From NCBI RefSeq assembly GCF_029266855.1, contig NZ_JAQSWB010000003.1, positions 248,001 through 312,000 of the forward strand: a stretch of DNA of 64,000 nucleotides. Reading direction: 5' to 3'. Source of the stretch: Fluviicola sp. GTDB lineage: Bacteria; Bacteroidota; Bacteroidia; Flavobacteriales_D; Crocinitomicaceae. Below the pieces are notes generated by a model. It made no database searches, had not been told where the DNA came from, and saw nothing but the letters and a program-made list of their open reading frames with translations. The position numbers and the translations under genes are program-made. This document shows positions 26,021-33,733 of the stretch, one piece after another (the stretch's first letter is position 1; every line of letters begins with the position of its first letter).

Positions 26021-26192
26021 GTGGTGTATTTTGGTGAAATATAGTAAATAAGAAGAAAATGTGAAAGCACTAATTTCTGTTTTCACCCAGAACATTTTCC
26101 GAATTTGGTTTTGAAATGTTGCATCTGTATCAGTGTATGAAAATCAGATCGATTTACCATTTTTTAGCGATGCGAATCTGAGAAACAATCGT

Positions 26193-26200
26193 TATTTTTG
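26193..26200 (+). promoter_or_regulatory. Probable -7 box of the ferredoxin-NADP reductase gene (TATTTTTG)
   Basis: TATTTTTG matches TAnnTTTG; the transcript would start just downstream, inside the hairpin repeat at 26201-26238. No good -33 box is visible. Confidence 0.5.
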
Positions 26201-26238
26201 TGCCGGCGCTGAAGCCATTGCATAAGCGTTGCAGCACT
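26201..26238 (+). repeat. Hairpin-forming dispersed repeat in the 5' leader
   Basis: GTGC at 26200-26203 pairs with GCAC near 26235-26238 and GCGCT with AGCGT inside, around a loop GAAGCCATTGCATA. The CGCTGAAGC...TAAGCG block recurs at 15974-15996. It lies between the -7 box and the ATG at 26252, so it would be the 5' end of the mRNA. Confidence 0.6.
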
Positions 26239-26251
26239 TTTAACAGGAATA

Positions 26252-27262
26252 ATGATTGAAACTGATATAATTATAATTGGTGCAGGTCCCGTTGGACTTT
26301 TCACCATATTTGAAGCCGGATTGCTGAAATTACATTGTCATTTGATTGATTCATTGCCTCAGCCGGGCGGACAATGTTCGGAGATTTATCCCAAAAAACC
26401 GATTTACGATATTCCGGGATTCCCATCCGTTTTGGCCGGCGAACTGGTAGATAATTTAATGGAGCAGGCAGCCCCGTTCAAACCGGGGTTTACTTTGGGT
26501 GAAGCTGCAATGACGATCGATAAGACAGAGGATGGAAAATTCATCGTCACAACGGTTAAAGGAACTAAGCATTTGGCTCCGATCGTTATGATTGCAGGTG
26601 GATTGGGTGTTTTCGAACCGAGAAAACCACCTATTTCAAATCTTGCCGACTTTGAGGATAAAGGAATTGAATACATCATTAAAGATCCTGAGTTTTATCG
26701 GGGGAAACGTTGTGTGATTGCAGGTGGTGGTGATTCTGCCTTGGATTGGTCGATCTTTTTGGCTGAAAAGAAAATTGCGAAGGAAGTGGTCCTGGTACAT
26801 AGAAGTGCCTCTTTCCGCGGTCACCTGGATTCTGTTCAGAAAGTAATTGATATGGCTGAAAGCGGTCAGATCAACCTGATTACTGAAGCTGAGGTTGTTG
26901 GTGTGGAAGGAAACGGAGCTTTGAGTCATGTGAAAATCCAACACAACACGCAGGGAGAAATTATTCGCGAAACGGATCACTTTATTCCACTCTTTGGTTT
27001 GAAACCGTCTTTAGGTCCTATAGCTGACTGGGGATTGGAGATCGAGAAAAATGCAATCAAGGTAAATACCCTGGATTATTCCACGAATATCCCGGGAATC
27101 TATGCAATCGGTGATGTAAATACCTATGAAAATAAATTGAAATTAATCCTGTGTGGTTTTCATGAAGGTACCTTGGCTGTTCAGTCTGCATTTGCACGGA
27201 TTCACCCCGATAAGAAAAATATCCTGAAGTATACAACGGTAAACGGAGTACAAGGATTTTAA
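26252..27262 (+). CDS. Ferredoxin--NADP+ reductase (thioredoxin-reductase-like)
   Basis: The 336-residue flavoprotein has an FAD-binding GxGxxG near the N-terminus (IIIIGAGPVGLFTIFEAG), the conserved PGGQCSEIYPKKPIYDIPG block, and an NADPH-binding GGGDSALDW motif at about 158-166. It lacks the redox CxxC of thioredoxin reductase, which identifies it as the TrxR-like ferredoxin-NADP reductase (YumC type). It would transfer electrons between NADPH and ferredoxin or flavodoxin. Length and motif order are normal for the family. Confidence 0.88.
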   Translation: MIETDIIIIGAGPVGLFTIFEAGLLKLHCHLIDSLPQPGGQCSEIYPKKPIYDIPGFPSVLAGELVDNLMEQAAPFKPGFTLGEAAMTIDKTEDGKFIVTTVKGTKHLAPIVMIAGGLGVFEPRKPPISNLADFEDKGIEYIIKDPEFYRGKRCVIAGGGDSALDWSIFLAEKKIAKEVVLVHRSASFRGHLDSVQKVIDMAESGQINLITEAEVVGVEGNGALSHVKIQHNTQGEIIRETDHFIPLFGLKPSLGPIADWGLEIEKNAIKVNTLDYSTNIPGIYAIGDVNTYENKLKLILCGFHEGTLAVQSAFARIHPDKKNILKYTTVNGVQGF

Positions 27263-27284
27263 ATAGAAATTATAATTATTATTG

Positions 27285-27356
27285 TAGGGACGCGATGCAT
27301 CGCGTCCCTATTTTATTTACAAACCGCGTCCCCTATTTTACGCATCTCGTCCCCAT
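27285..27356. repeat. GGGACGCGATGC palindrome with two degenerate half-copies
   Basis: 27285-27310 is a perfect 26-bp palindrome sharing its 22-bp core with the terminator at 14823-14868. It is followed by two eroded half-units, ACCGCGTCCCCTATTTTAC near 27323 and GCATCTCGTCCCCATATTTT near 27342, each resembling the right arm. It lies 23 bp after the reductase stop and could act as its terminator. Confidence 0.8.
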
Positions 27357-27461
27357 ATTTTTTATGGAACAATTTTTGGTATTGTCAAACGTTAAAATGA
27401 GCAGGCTGCTAAACCTTCTTTATTCTGCAGCTCTCATACAATTGAAATTAAATCATAAACT

Positions 27462-28187
27462 ATGAAAATCAGTATTGCAATCGCATTAGTTATCAGCACG
27501 AGTTACCTGACAACTGCTCAGACCTTTGGGAAAGTCCTTTCAAAAGGAAAAGAATTGACTACCACAACTCCCAAAACTTCATTGACAAATGATGAGGTGG
27601 TAAGTGGTTTGCGTGAGGCCTTAACTACCGGTGCAAAAACGGCTGCTGGTAATGCCGGAGTAACGGATGGTTTTTATAAGAATCAAAAGATCTTTATTCC
27701 CTGGCCGGCAGAAGCGAAGGCTATGAAAGACAAGTTAGTCATGCTGGGTATGCAAGGCCAGGTTACTGCGTTTGAAGAATCGGTGAATCGTGCAGCGGAA
27801 GAAGCTTCCAAAAGTGCGTTCGATGTATTTGCTACGGCTGTTAAAGGAATGTCCGTTGGAGACGGTTTCGCTATCCTGAATGGAAGTGATACTGCCGCAA
27901 CACACTACCTGCGTGAAAAAACAACTGCTTCTTTGACGGAGAAATTTACCCCGATTGTGAAAACTGCAATGGAAAAAGTACGTGTTACGGAATATTGGAA
28001 TCCACTGGTTACCAGATACAATAAAATACCGGGTGTTACAAAACAAAATCCGGACCTCGAGGCATACGTTACTGCAAAAGCGATCAACGGTCTGATGTTG
28101 CTGATCAGTGAGCAGGAAGCTAAAATCCGTAAAGATCCGGCTGCACAGGTAACAGATCTGTTGAAAAAAGTATTCGGGAAAGGCTAA
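27462..28187 (+). CDS. DUF4197 family protein
   Basis: The 241-residue protein has a signal peptide (MKISIAIALVISTSYLTTAQ) and the DUF4197 domain from about residue 45 to the end, with family blocks LTNDEVVSGLREALTTGAK, FIPWPAEAKAMKDKLVMLGM and the C-terminal PDLEAYVTAKAINGLMLLIS. The domain is mostly alpha-helical and found in many Gram-negative bacteria. The function is unknown. It has its own terminator at 28245-28273. Confidence 0.9.
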   Translation: MKISIAIALVISTSYLTTAQTFGKVLSKGKELTTTTPKTSLTNDEVVSGLREALTTGAKTAAGNAGVTDGFYKNQKIFIPWPAEAKAMKDKLVMLGMQGQVTAFEESVNRAAEEASKSAFDVFATAVKGMSVGDGFAILNGSDTAATHYLREKTTASLTEKFTPIVKTAMEKVRVTEYWNPLVTRYNKIPGVTKQNPDLEAYVTAKAINGLMLLISEQEAKIRKDPAAQVTDLLKKVFGKG

Positions 28188-28244
28188 AAAACAGTTAAAC
28201 CGCTTGAGAGTGAATGTTCTTTAGTGCTTATTAAGTAAATTTGT

Positions 28245-28273
28245 AAAGCGATCACTTTGGTCGCTTTTCTTTT
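28245..28273 (+). terminator. Terminator of the DUF4197 gene
   Basis: AAAGCGA and TCGCTTT form the stem (28245-28251 and 28261-28267) with a short extension by C-G and G-U pairs, followed by TTTTCTTTT. Confidence 0.85.
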
Positions 28274-28280
28274 GAGGTTA

Positions 28281-28334
28281 CCTTCGACTCCGTTCAGGCA
28301 ACTTTCAGTTAGGTGGCAGAGCGGAGTCGAAGAC
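28281..28334. repeat. CTTCGACTCCG inverted pair, left of the rhodanese gene
   Basis: CTTCGACTCCGTTC on the left and GAGCGGAGTCGAAG on the right form an imperfect inverted pair around about 26 bases. The same motif in the same arrangement occurs on the other side of the rhodanese gene (28670-28735). Confidence 0.75.
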
Positions 28335-28348
28335 ACATTATAGAATAT

Positions 28349-28666
28349 ATGAAAAGTATAACAGTTACAGAATTGAAATCCTGGATGGATGGGAACGAAG
28401 ACTTTCAATTGGTTGATGTACGCGAACCCTACGAAAATGAAATCTGCACCCTGAATGGAGTGTTGATTCCTATGAATGAAGTTCCCGCAGAATTCGGACA
28501 GATTGATAAGGATAAAAAAGTGGTTGTTCACTGCCGTTCCGGAAAAAGAAGTGCAAGTGTGATTTCTTATTTGGAACAGAGTCACGGCTATACAAATCTT
28601 TACAACCTGGAAGGTGGGATTTTAGCCTGGATCGAACAAGTGGACCCTTCAATGGAAGCTTATTAA
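28349..28666 (+). CDS. Rhodanese-like domain protein
   Basis: The 105-residue protein is a single rhodanese domain with the active cysteine in VVVHCRSGKRSASV and the upstream LVDVREPYENEICTLNG block. CRSGKR at the active loop fits sulfurtransferases of the single-domain GlpE/PspE type. The start at 28349 is preferred over an in-frame GTG at 28313, which lies inside the CTTCGACTCCG repeat. No signal peptide, so cytoplasmic. The gene is framed by two related inverted-repeat elements and sits just ahead of the histidine kinase gene. Confidence 0.9.
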   Translation: MKSITVTELKSWMDGNEDFQLVDVREPYENEICTLNGVLIPMNEVPAEFGQIDKDKKVVVHCRSGKRSASVISYLEQSHGYTNLYNLEGGILAWIEQVDPSMEAY

Positions 28667-28669
28667 AAA

Positions 28670-28735
28670 GACACTTCAACTCCGCTCAGTGTCCTCCTTT
28701 ATTTTAGAAAGTGATTGAGCGGAGTCGAAATCACC
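28670..28735. repeat. CTTCAACTCCG inverted pair, right of the rhodanese gene
   Basis: ACTTCAACTCCGCTCAGTGT and GTGATTGAGCGGAGTCGAAA form an inverted pair about 66 bp long overall, related to the element at 28281-28334. It occupies almost the whole gap between the rhodanese and kinase genes. Confidence 0.75.
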
Positions 28736-28742
28736 GATTTAC

Positions 28743-30086
28743 ATGAATCGTAAAACAATTAATACCGTAATTATCCTGGGGATACTCTCTTTGCTGAGTG
28801 TTCTGAGTATTCAATTGTTCTGGATTCACAAAACAAATGAGGCGCAGCGGCTTACTGTTCAGATCCAGGAAAGAGAGGATAGTTTGAATCTGAAACAGTT
28901 CTCGGAAAGAGCACACATTGCTTTGAGAGATGTACTGGAACAACTCAATACAAAGGATGATATCAGTGCGAACTTGTATGGGGCAGTAAAACAGATCAGG
29001 CCAAATTATTTCTCGGTAGATATTGAAGAGGAATTACATCCCTTCTACCTGGAACAGCTGTTGAAACGGGAGTTCGATAATCAAAGTCTGAACCAGGATT
29101 TCGTTTATGGGATTTATGATTGCTACTCTGACTCAATAGTTTTCGGCAACCTGATTAAATACACGAAAGATTCGTCTTATTCGGTAACAAAAAACGATTC
29201 GCTAGGTAAGACATCCAATCAGTTGAAATGGAAGAATGATGGACATTATTTCACCGTCCTTTTCCCAAACGTTAGTTCGTCTTCGATTGAAGTGACCAAA
29301 ACAGATTTCTATCCATGGTTTTATTTGGTAGTTCTCTTGCTTCTTTTGTTTTTATTCTTTGTGTTTACGCTGAATGTTATTCTTAAACAGAAAAGACTTT
29401 CTGAAGTGAAGACGGATTTTATCAATAATATGACACACGAATTGAAGACACCGATCTCAACTATTGGTCTTTCAAGTGAATTGCTTTTGAGAGGTGATTT
29501 TAAAGAGGATCCTGATCGCTTGCACCGGTATGCCGAGATCATTTACAAGGAAAATAAACGCTTGGAAAACCAGGTTGAACGTGTCTTGAATGTCGCAAAG
29601 CTGGATAAAGAAAAGTTGACATTGAAGAAGGAATCCTGTTCTATCCATGATTTGATTTTGGAAGCAAAGGAAAGTTTTGACATCAATCAGACTGATCAGG
29701 GGGGAGAAATTGAACTGGTGCTGGATGCAAAGCGTGAAACGCTGATGATGGATGAGGTACATATCACCAATGTAATTTATAACCTGCTCGATAATGCAGT
29801 GAAATATTGCAGTACCGTTCCGCATATCAGCATCCGGACCTGGAATGATTCTCAATGCTTTCATTTGTCAATTACCGACAATGGAATTGGAATAAAGCGG
29901 GAAGACATCAAGATGATCTTTGATAAGTTTTACCGTGTACCAACAGGGAATTTACACGATGTAAAAGGATTTGGTTTGGGGCTTTATTACGTGAAGTTAA
30001 TTGTGGAAGAACACGGAGGGAACATTCAGGTGAAAAGTCAGCCGGGTAAGGGAACTACCTTCTCGTTGAAGTTTCCTTTGAAGTAA
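28743..30086 (+). CDS. Sensor histidine kinase
   Basis: The 447-residue kinase has a transmembrane segment at about 8-27, a periplasmic domain of about 160 residues without recognisable fold, a second transmembrane segment at about 190-215, then a HisKA domain with the phosphorylated His232 (NNMTHELKTPISTIG) and an HATPase domain with N-box NVIYNLLDNAVKY, G1 DNGIG and G2 GFGLGLYYVK. This is a class I transmembrane sensor. No response regulator lies next to it; the downstream gene is a LuxE-like synthetase 166 bp away, so the partner is elsewhere. The signal it senses is unknown. Confidence 0.93.
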   Translation: MNRKTINTVIILGILSLLSVLSIQLFWIHKTNEAQRLTVQIQEREDSLNLKQFSERAHIALRDVLEQLNTKDDISANLYGAVKQIRPNYFSVDIEEELHPFYLEQLLKREFDNQSLNQDFVYGIYDCYSDSIVFGNLIKYTKDSSYSVTKNDSLGKTSNQLKWKNDGHYFTVLFPNVSSSSIEVTKTDFYPWFYLVVLLLLLFLFFVFTLNVILKQKRLSEVKTDFINNMTHELKTPISTIGLSSELLLRGDFKEDPDRLHRYAEIIYKENKRLENQVERVLNVAKLDKEKLTLKKESCSIHDLILEAKESFDINQTDQGGEIELVLDAKRETLMMDEVHITNVIYNLLDNAVKYCSTVPHISIRTWNDSQCFHLSITDNGIGIKREDIKMIFDKFYRVPTGNLHDVKGFGLGLYYVKLIVEEHGGNIQVKSQPGKGTTFSLKFPLK

Positions 30087-30252
30087 GAGAAAGCACATCT
30101 GTCTTGGCAGAAAGACTGAAGAAGTGTAAGGCTATTCTGAAAGAAAAACAAGCTATCTTTACAAAGAATAGAATTCGGGAATTCTCGAGCTTACCTGTGG
30201 TTAAACAATTGATTTTTAAAACTTTTCAACTATGTTGAGATAAAAAACACCA

Positions 30253-31227
30253 ATGCAAGGACTTGTCGATCGCATCTTTTCAATTCAAACAGAACAGGAT
30301 TTTAATCACTGCGCTTTGGAGGTGTTTCATTTTCAGAAAGATCAGGTACCTGTTTATAAAACTTTCCTGGAACTCATTAATCGAGCGGATCCGACGCATT
30401 ATTCGGAAATCCCGCATTTACCAATTGCTTTTTTTAAAACACATCAGATTGTTGCAGGGAACAAACCGATTCAGCAGGTTTTCAAAAGCAGTGGAACGAC
30501 GGGCATGGTAAGAAGTGCTCATTATGTTTCCGACCTTTCTGTTTATGAGCGCTCTTTTATTCCAACATACGAACAATTCCTGGGTAAACTGGAAGATCAG
30601 ATCATTTTTGCCTTACTACCCAATTATGTTTCGCAGGGAGAATCCAGTTTGGTCTATATGGTTGACAAATTGATCGCGGAAACAAAAAATCCGTTGTCGG
30701 GTTATTTTCTCGAAAATACCAAAGATTTATTGGCAGCTCTTGCAGAGGGAAGAAAAACCGGGAAGAAATTGGTGCTATTCGGTGTATCCTATGCCTTACT
30801 TGATTTGGCTGCCTTGAAACCGGATCTGCACGATGTAACAGTGATCGAGACGGGTGGAATGAAAGGAAGACGGAAAGAAATGACCAAAGAGGAAATGCAT
30901 CGGGAACTGCTTGCAGGCTTTGGTTGTGAATACATCGCGTCGGAATACGGAATGTGCGAATTACTTTCCCAAGCTTACAGTGATAAGAATGGTTTGTTCG
31001 AATTGCCTGCATGGATGAAGATCTCCCTGAGAGAAGTAAATGACCCTTTTGCCTTGGTGACGAAGGAAAAAACGGGAGGTGTAAATGTAATGGATTTAGC
31101 CAATATTTATTCCTGTGCCTTCATCGAAACGCAGGACTTGGGAAGAATGGAAGCCGGGAAACTACGTCTTATGGGGCGTTTTGACCATTCGGATATCCGT
31201 GGTTGCAACTTGCTCGTCGCAGAATAG
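30253..31227 (+). CDS. LuxE/PaaK-like acyl-protein synthetase
   Basis: The 324-residue protein belongs to the LuxE branch of adenylating enzymes, which transfer or activate acyl groups on protein or carrier. The conserved P-loop FKSSGTTGMVRSAHYVSDLS is at about 75-95, and the adenylate-binding region VTVIETGGMKGRRKEMTKEE and EYIASEYGMCELLSQAY are present. LuxE partners (LuxCD) are absent. In flavobacteria such genes occur without bioluminescence and may serve surface-polymer or long-chain fatty acid activation; this is uncertain. It starts at 30253 (MQGLVDRIFSIQTEQDF). Confidence 0.8.
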   Translation: MQGLVDRIFSIQTEQDFNHCALEVFHFQKDQVPVYKTFLELINRADPTHYSEIPHLPIAFFKTHQIVAGNKPIQQVFKSSGTTGMVRSAHYVSDLSVYERSFIPTYEQFLGKLEDQIIFALLPNYVSQGESSLVYMVDKLIAETKNPLSGYFLENTKDLLAALAEGRKTGKKLVLFGVSYALLDLAALKPDLHDVTVIETGGMKGRRKEMTKEEMHRELLAGFGCEYIASEYGMCELLSQAYSDKNGLFELPAWMKISLREVNDPFALVTKEKTGGVNVMDLANIYSCAFIETQDLGRMEAGKLRLMGRFDHSDIRGCNLLVAE

Positions 31228-31268
31228 GTAGTAAGTCAAAGCCAACTTTTCATAATTCGGCATTCATA

Positions 31269-31294
31269 TCCCGATCCGCCGCGGCGGATCGGGA
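31269..31294. repeat. CCGCCGCGGCGG palindrome, copy 3
   Basis: A perfect 26-bp palindrome (TCCCGATCCGCCG and its complement) in the 117-bp gap between the synthetase and the M20 peptidase. Its 12-bp core CCGCCGCGGCGG also occurs at 15907-15918, 16029-16040 and 52834-52845. Confidence 0.85.
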
Positions 31295-31344
31295 CGTAAT
31301 TCGTAATTGTTTTAGTATTTTTGATTAACAGTCATAACCAAGAA

Positions 31345-32535
31345 ATGGATTCAGCAATTCATCACATTATCCGCACACGCTCCACGGAATTATTTGATAA
31401 GGTCAAAGGATACCGCGAGCACATGCATCGTTTTCCCGAATTATCTTATTCAGAGTACAATACGATGAGTTTCGTTGCGGAACAATTGGCAAAGATTGGA
31501 ATCCCTTATCAAAAGGAGGTGGCAGGAACCGGAGTGCTGGCAATAATCCGTTCGGATAAGCACAAAGAAACCGATTCTTGTATTGGTTTGCGTTCCGAAT
31601 TGGATGCCTTACCGATCCATGAGCAAAATAATTCTGCTTACAAATCAACCAATGATGGTGTAATGCACGCTTGCGGACACGATGTACATACTGCCATTTT
31701 ATTAGGGACTGCGGAAATTCTTTGGGAAAACAGGAACTTATTGAAGCATCCGGTAAAGTTATTCTTTCAGCCGGGTGAAGAAAAAAACCCGGGAGGTGCT
31801 TCTCTGATGATTGCAGATGGTGCATTAAAAAAACCACCCGTTCACGAGCTTTTTGCCTTGCATGTTTTCCCGGAAATGGAAGTTGGAAATGTAGGATTCA
31901 GACCTGGTTTGTATATGGCATCCTGCGATGAGATCTACATCACGATAAACGGGAAAGGTGGGCATGGTGCAACTCCGCATCAAACAATTGACCCGATTAT
32001 GATAGGAGCACATTTATTGACGGGGCTGCAGCAGATCGTCAGTAGAAAGTGTGATCCGAAGATTCCTTGTGTATTGTCTTTCGGACATTTCGAAGCGCTT
32101 GGTGCAACGAATGTAATTCCCGAAAAAGCAGTGCTGAAAGGAACTTTCCGTACCATGAACGAAGAGTGGAGAAAAGAAGCTTTGAATATGATTGCGGGTC
32201 ATGTAGATGCTACCTGTGAGCAATTCGGGGCAACTGCAGACTTGGAAATTTCCAAAGGATATCCTTATTTGGAGAATGATCCGGCACTGACGGCAAAAAT
32301 GATGAAACGAAGTAAGGATTTCTTCGGGATAGAGAAGGTAGAGGAATTGCCTATTCGCTTAACATCAGAGGATTTTTCCTTCTATGCGCAGGAGATTCCG
32401 GTGTGTTTTTTCCGCCTGGGAGTCAGAAATGAAGAATTAGGCATTGTTTATGGAGTACACCATCCGAAATTTGATATTGACAGTAAGGCACTGATTGTTG
32501 GAATGCAGGCAATGTGCTTAGCTGCTTTTGAATAA
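31345..32535 (+). CDS. M20 family metallopeptidase/amidohydrolase
   Basis: The 396-residue enzyme is an M20-type dizinc hydrolase of the amidohydrolase (IAA-amino acid hydrolase, HipO) branch. Metal-binding blocks are HACGHDVHTAILLGTAEIL, FQPGEEKNPGGASLMI, and the late SEDFSFYAQEIPVCFFRLG. The dimerisation domain has GKGGHGATPHQTIDPIM. It likely removes an acyl group from N-acyl amino acids or a peptide; the exact substrate is unknown. Start at ATG 31345; a TTG at 31321 overlaps the promoter-like TATTTTTG (31315-31322) and is rejected. It is the first gene of the tight run to folA. Confidence 0.9.
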   Translation: MDSAIHHIIRTRSTELFDKVKGYREHMHRFPELSYSEYNTMSFVAEQLAKIGIPYQKEVAGTGVLAIIRSDKHKETDSCIGLRSELDALPIHEQNNSAYKSTNDGVMHACGHDVHTAILLGTAEILWENRNLLKHPVKLFFQPGEEKNPGGASLMIADGALKKPPVHELFALHVFPEMEVGNVGFRPGLYMASCDEIYITINGKGGHGATPHQTIDPIMIGAHLLTGLQQIVSRKCDPKIPCVLSFGHFEALGATNVIPEKAVLKGTFRTMNEEWRKEALNMIAGHVDATCEQFGATADLEISKGYPYLENDPALTAKMMKRSKDFFGIEKVEELPIRLTSEDFSFYAQEIPVCFFRLGVRNEELGIVYGVHHPKFDIDSKALIVGMQAMCLAAFE

Positions 32536-32540
32536 GAACC

Positions 32541-33116
32541 ATGAGAAATAGCTTGTTTTTATGTCTGGTTGTTTTATTGCTTGCTTCTTGCGGAGACGAA
32601 AAGGAAGTGCATGAAACTGAAATATACCAGATTCGTGCAATCGGTACGCTTTCCACCACGGAATATACTCTGGGTAAGATTATTCATTGGAATGATGAGG
32701 GGGAATGGTACAAGTTCGGTGACCGGAAAATTCTAATGAGTTGTAAAGCTACGGTTAAAGCCGGGGTAAACTTAAATTCCATTAGGGAAGAGGATATCGA
32801 GGTTAAAGGAAACAAAATTACTATTCAGCTTCCTCCTCCGGAAATTGTTTCCTTTGAAATGGACCCCGAGTTGGTCAGAACCGAAATGGTCGACGTAAAT
32901 GGTTTCCGATCGGATTTTTCCCAGGTTGATAAATCAAAAGTCCTGAAGAAGGGAGAAGAATCAATTCGTAAAGACCTCAAAAAATTACATATTCTCGATG
33001 AAGCGGAGCAGAATGCAAAGATCTTTATCATCGATTTTTATAAGAACTTAGGATTTGAACAAGTAATCGTACATGAGACGCCAAAAGATAAGAGAAATAC
33101 GAACGTTGATCGTTAG
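32541..33116 (+). CDS. DUF4230 lipoprotein
   Basis: The 191-residue protein has a lipobox (LLLASC, residues about 12-17 of MRNSLFLCLVVLLLASCGDE) and a DUF4230 domain filling the rest: IRAIGTLSTTEYTLGKIIHW, ILMSCKATVKAGVNLNSI, IQLPPPEIVSFEMDP. DUF4230 is a membrane-attached beta-rich domain of unknown function. The gene starts 5 bp after the peptidase stop and its last 44 bases overlap the start of the second DUF4230 gene, so they are translationally linked. Confidence 0.88.
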   Translation: MRNSLFLCLVVLLLASCGDEKEVHETEIYQIRAIGTLSTTEYTLGKIIHWNDEGEWYKFGDRKILMSCKATVKAGVNLNSIREEDIEVKGNKITIQLPPPEIVSFEMDPELVRTEMVDVNGFRSDFSQVDKSKVLKKGEESIRKDLKKLHILDEAEQNAKIFIIDFYKNLGFEQVIVHETPKDKRNTNVDR

Positions 33117-33732
33117 ATTGGGGCTTGTTGCAGCAATAGCCTTTATAGGGTATTGGGTGTATCAGTTGTTCTTCAAAGGCGAATCTGCAGATGAAATCGT
33201 CTTGGAAGAAACTCCACTGAAGGTCGAACAGATTCGTTCGATCCTGGAATTAAACACCTTGAAGTTCCAGGATGAAACCGTAGTGGATTCTGTTGAATAT
33301 TACAAATCTGAAAGTGATGCCATTTGGGGGACTTTGGATAAGTTAACCGATCCCGATCAATTCAAGCATGGCATGAAGCCAAGCGCAATAAGAAGACGTT
33401 TAACACTTATTGTAAGGGGGGAATTGCTTTATGGTGTTGATCTTAAAAGAAAGGATTTTCAGTTTATTCCGAAAGGAGATACGCTCACGATTATTATTCC
33501 TCAGCCTGAATTACTTTCCATTTCATTAAATCCGAAAGGAACAGAAGTTTATTTGGAAAATGGTGATTGGCAGGATTACGAACGTACTCACTTGCAGCGG
33601 AAGGCGCGAAATAAAATGATTGCTTCCGGAAACCTTTTAAAATTACCTGAACGTGCAAAAGCCCCTTTGGAAAAAGCTTTGAGGTCTTTGGTGAAAACAG
33701 ACAAAACATTGGTCATTAAATTCGAAAAGTAA
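33073..33732 (+). CDS. DUF4230 protein, membrane-anchored paralogue
   Basis: The 219-residue protein has one N-terminal transmembrane anchor (RLGLVAAIAFIGYWVYQLFF) instead of a lipobox, then a divergent DUF4230 domain (FQDETVVDSVEYYKSESDAI, LTLIVRGELLYGVDLKRKDF, IIIPQPELLSISLNP). It overlaps the preceding paralogue by 44 bp and is followed by the CapA-like gene after 1 bp. A pair anchored in the inner and outer (or both) membranes could form a bridging complex; that is inference from the anchors only. Confidence 0.85.
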   Translation: MRRQKIREIRTLIVRLGLVAAIAFIGYWVYQLFFKGESADEIVLEETPLKVEQIRSILELNTLKFQDETVVDSVEYYKSESDAIWGTLDKLTDPDQFKHGMKPSAIRRRLTLIVRGELLYGVDLKRKDFQFIPKGDTLTIIIPQPELLSISLNPKGTEVYLENGDWQDYERTHLQRKARNKMIASGNLLKLPERAKAPLEKALRSLVKTDKTLVIKFEK

Positions 33733-33733
33733 T

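Noticed and set aside
28313-28348. GTG start for the rhodanese gene
   Set aside because: It lies inside a CTTCGACTCCG repeat and adds residues absent from the domain; ATG at 28349 fits.
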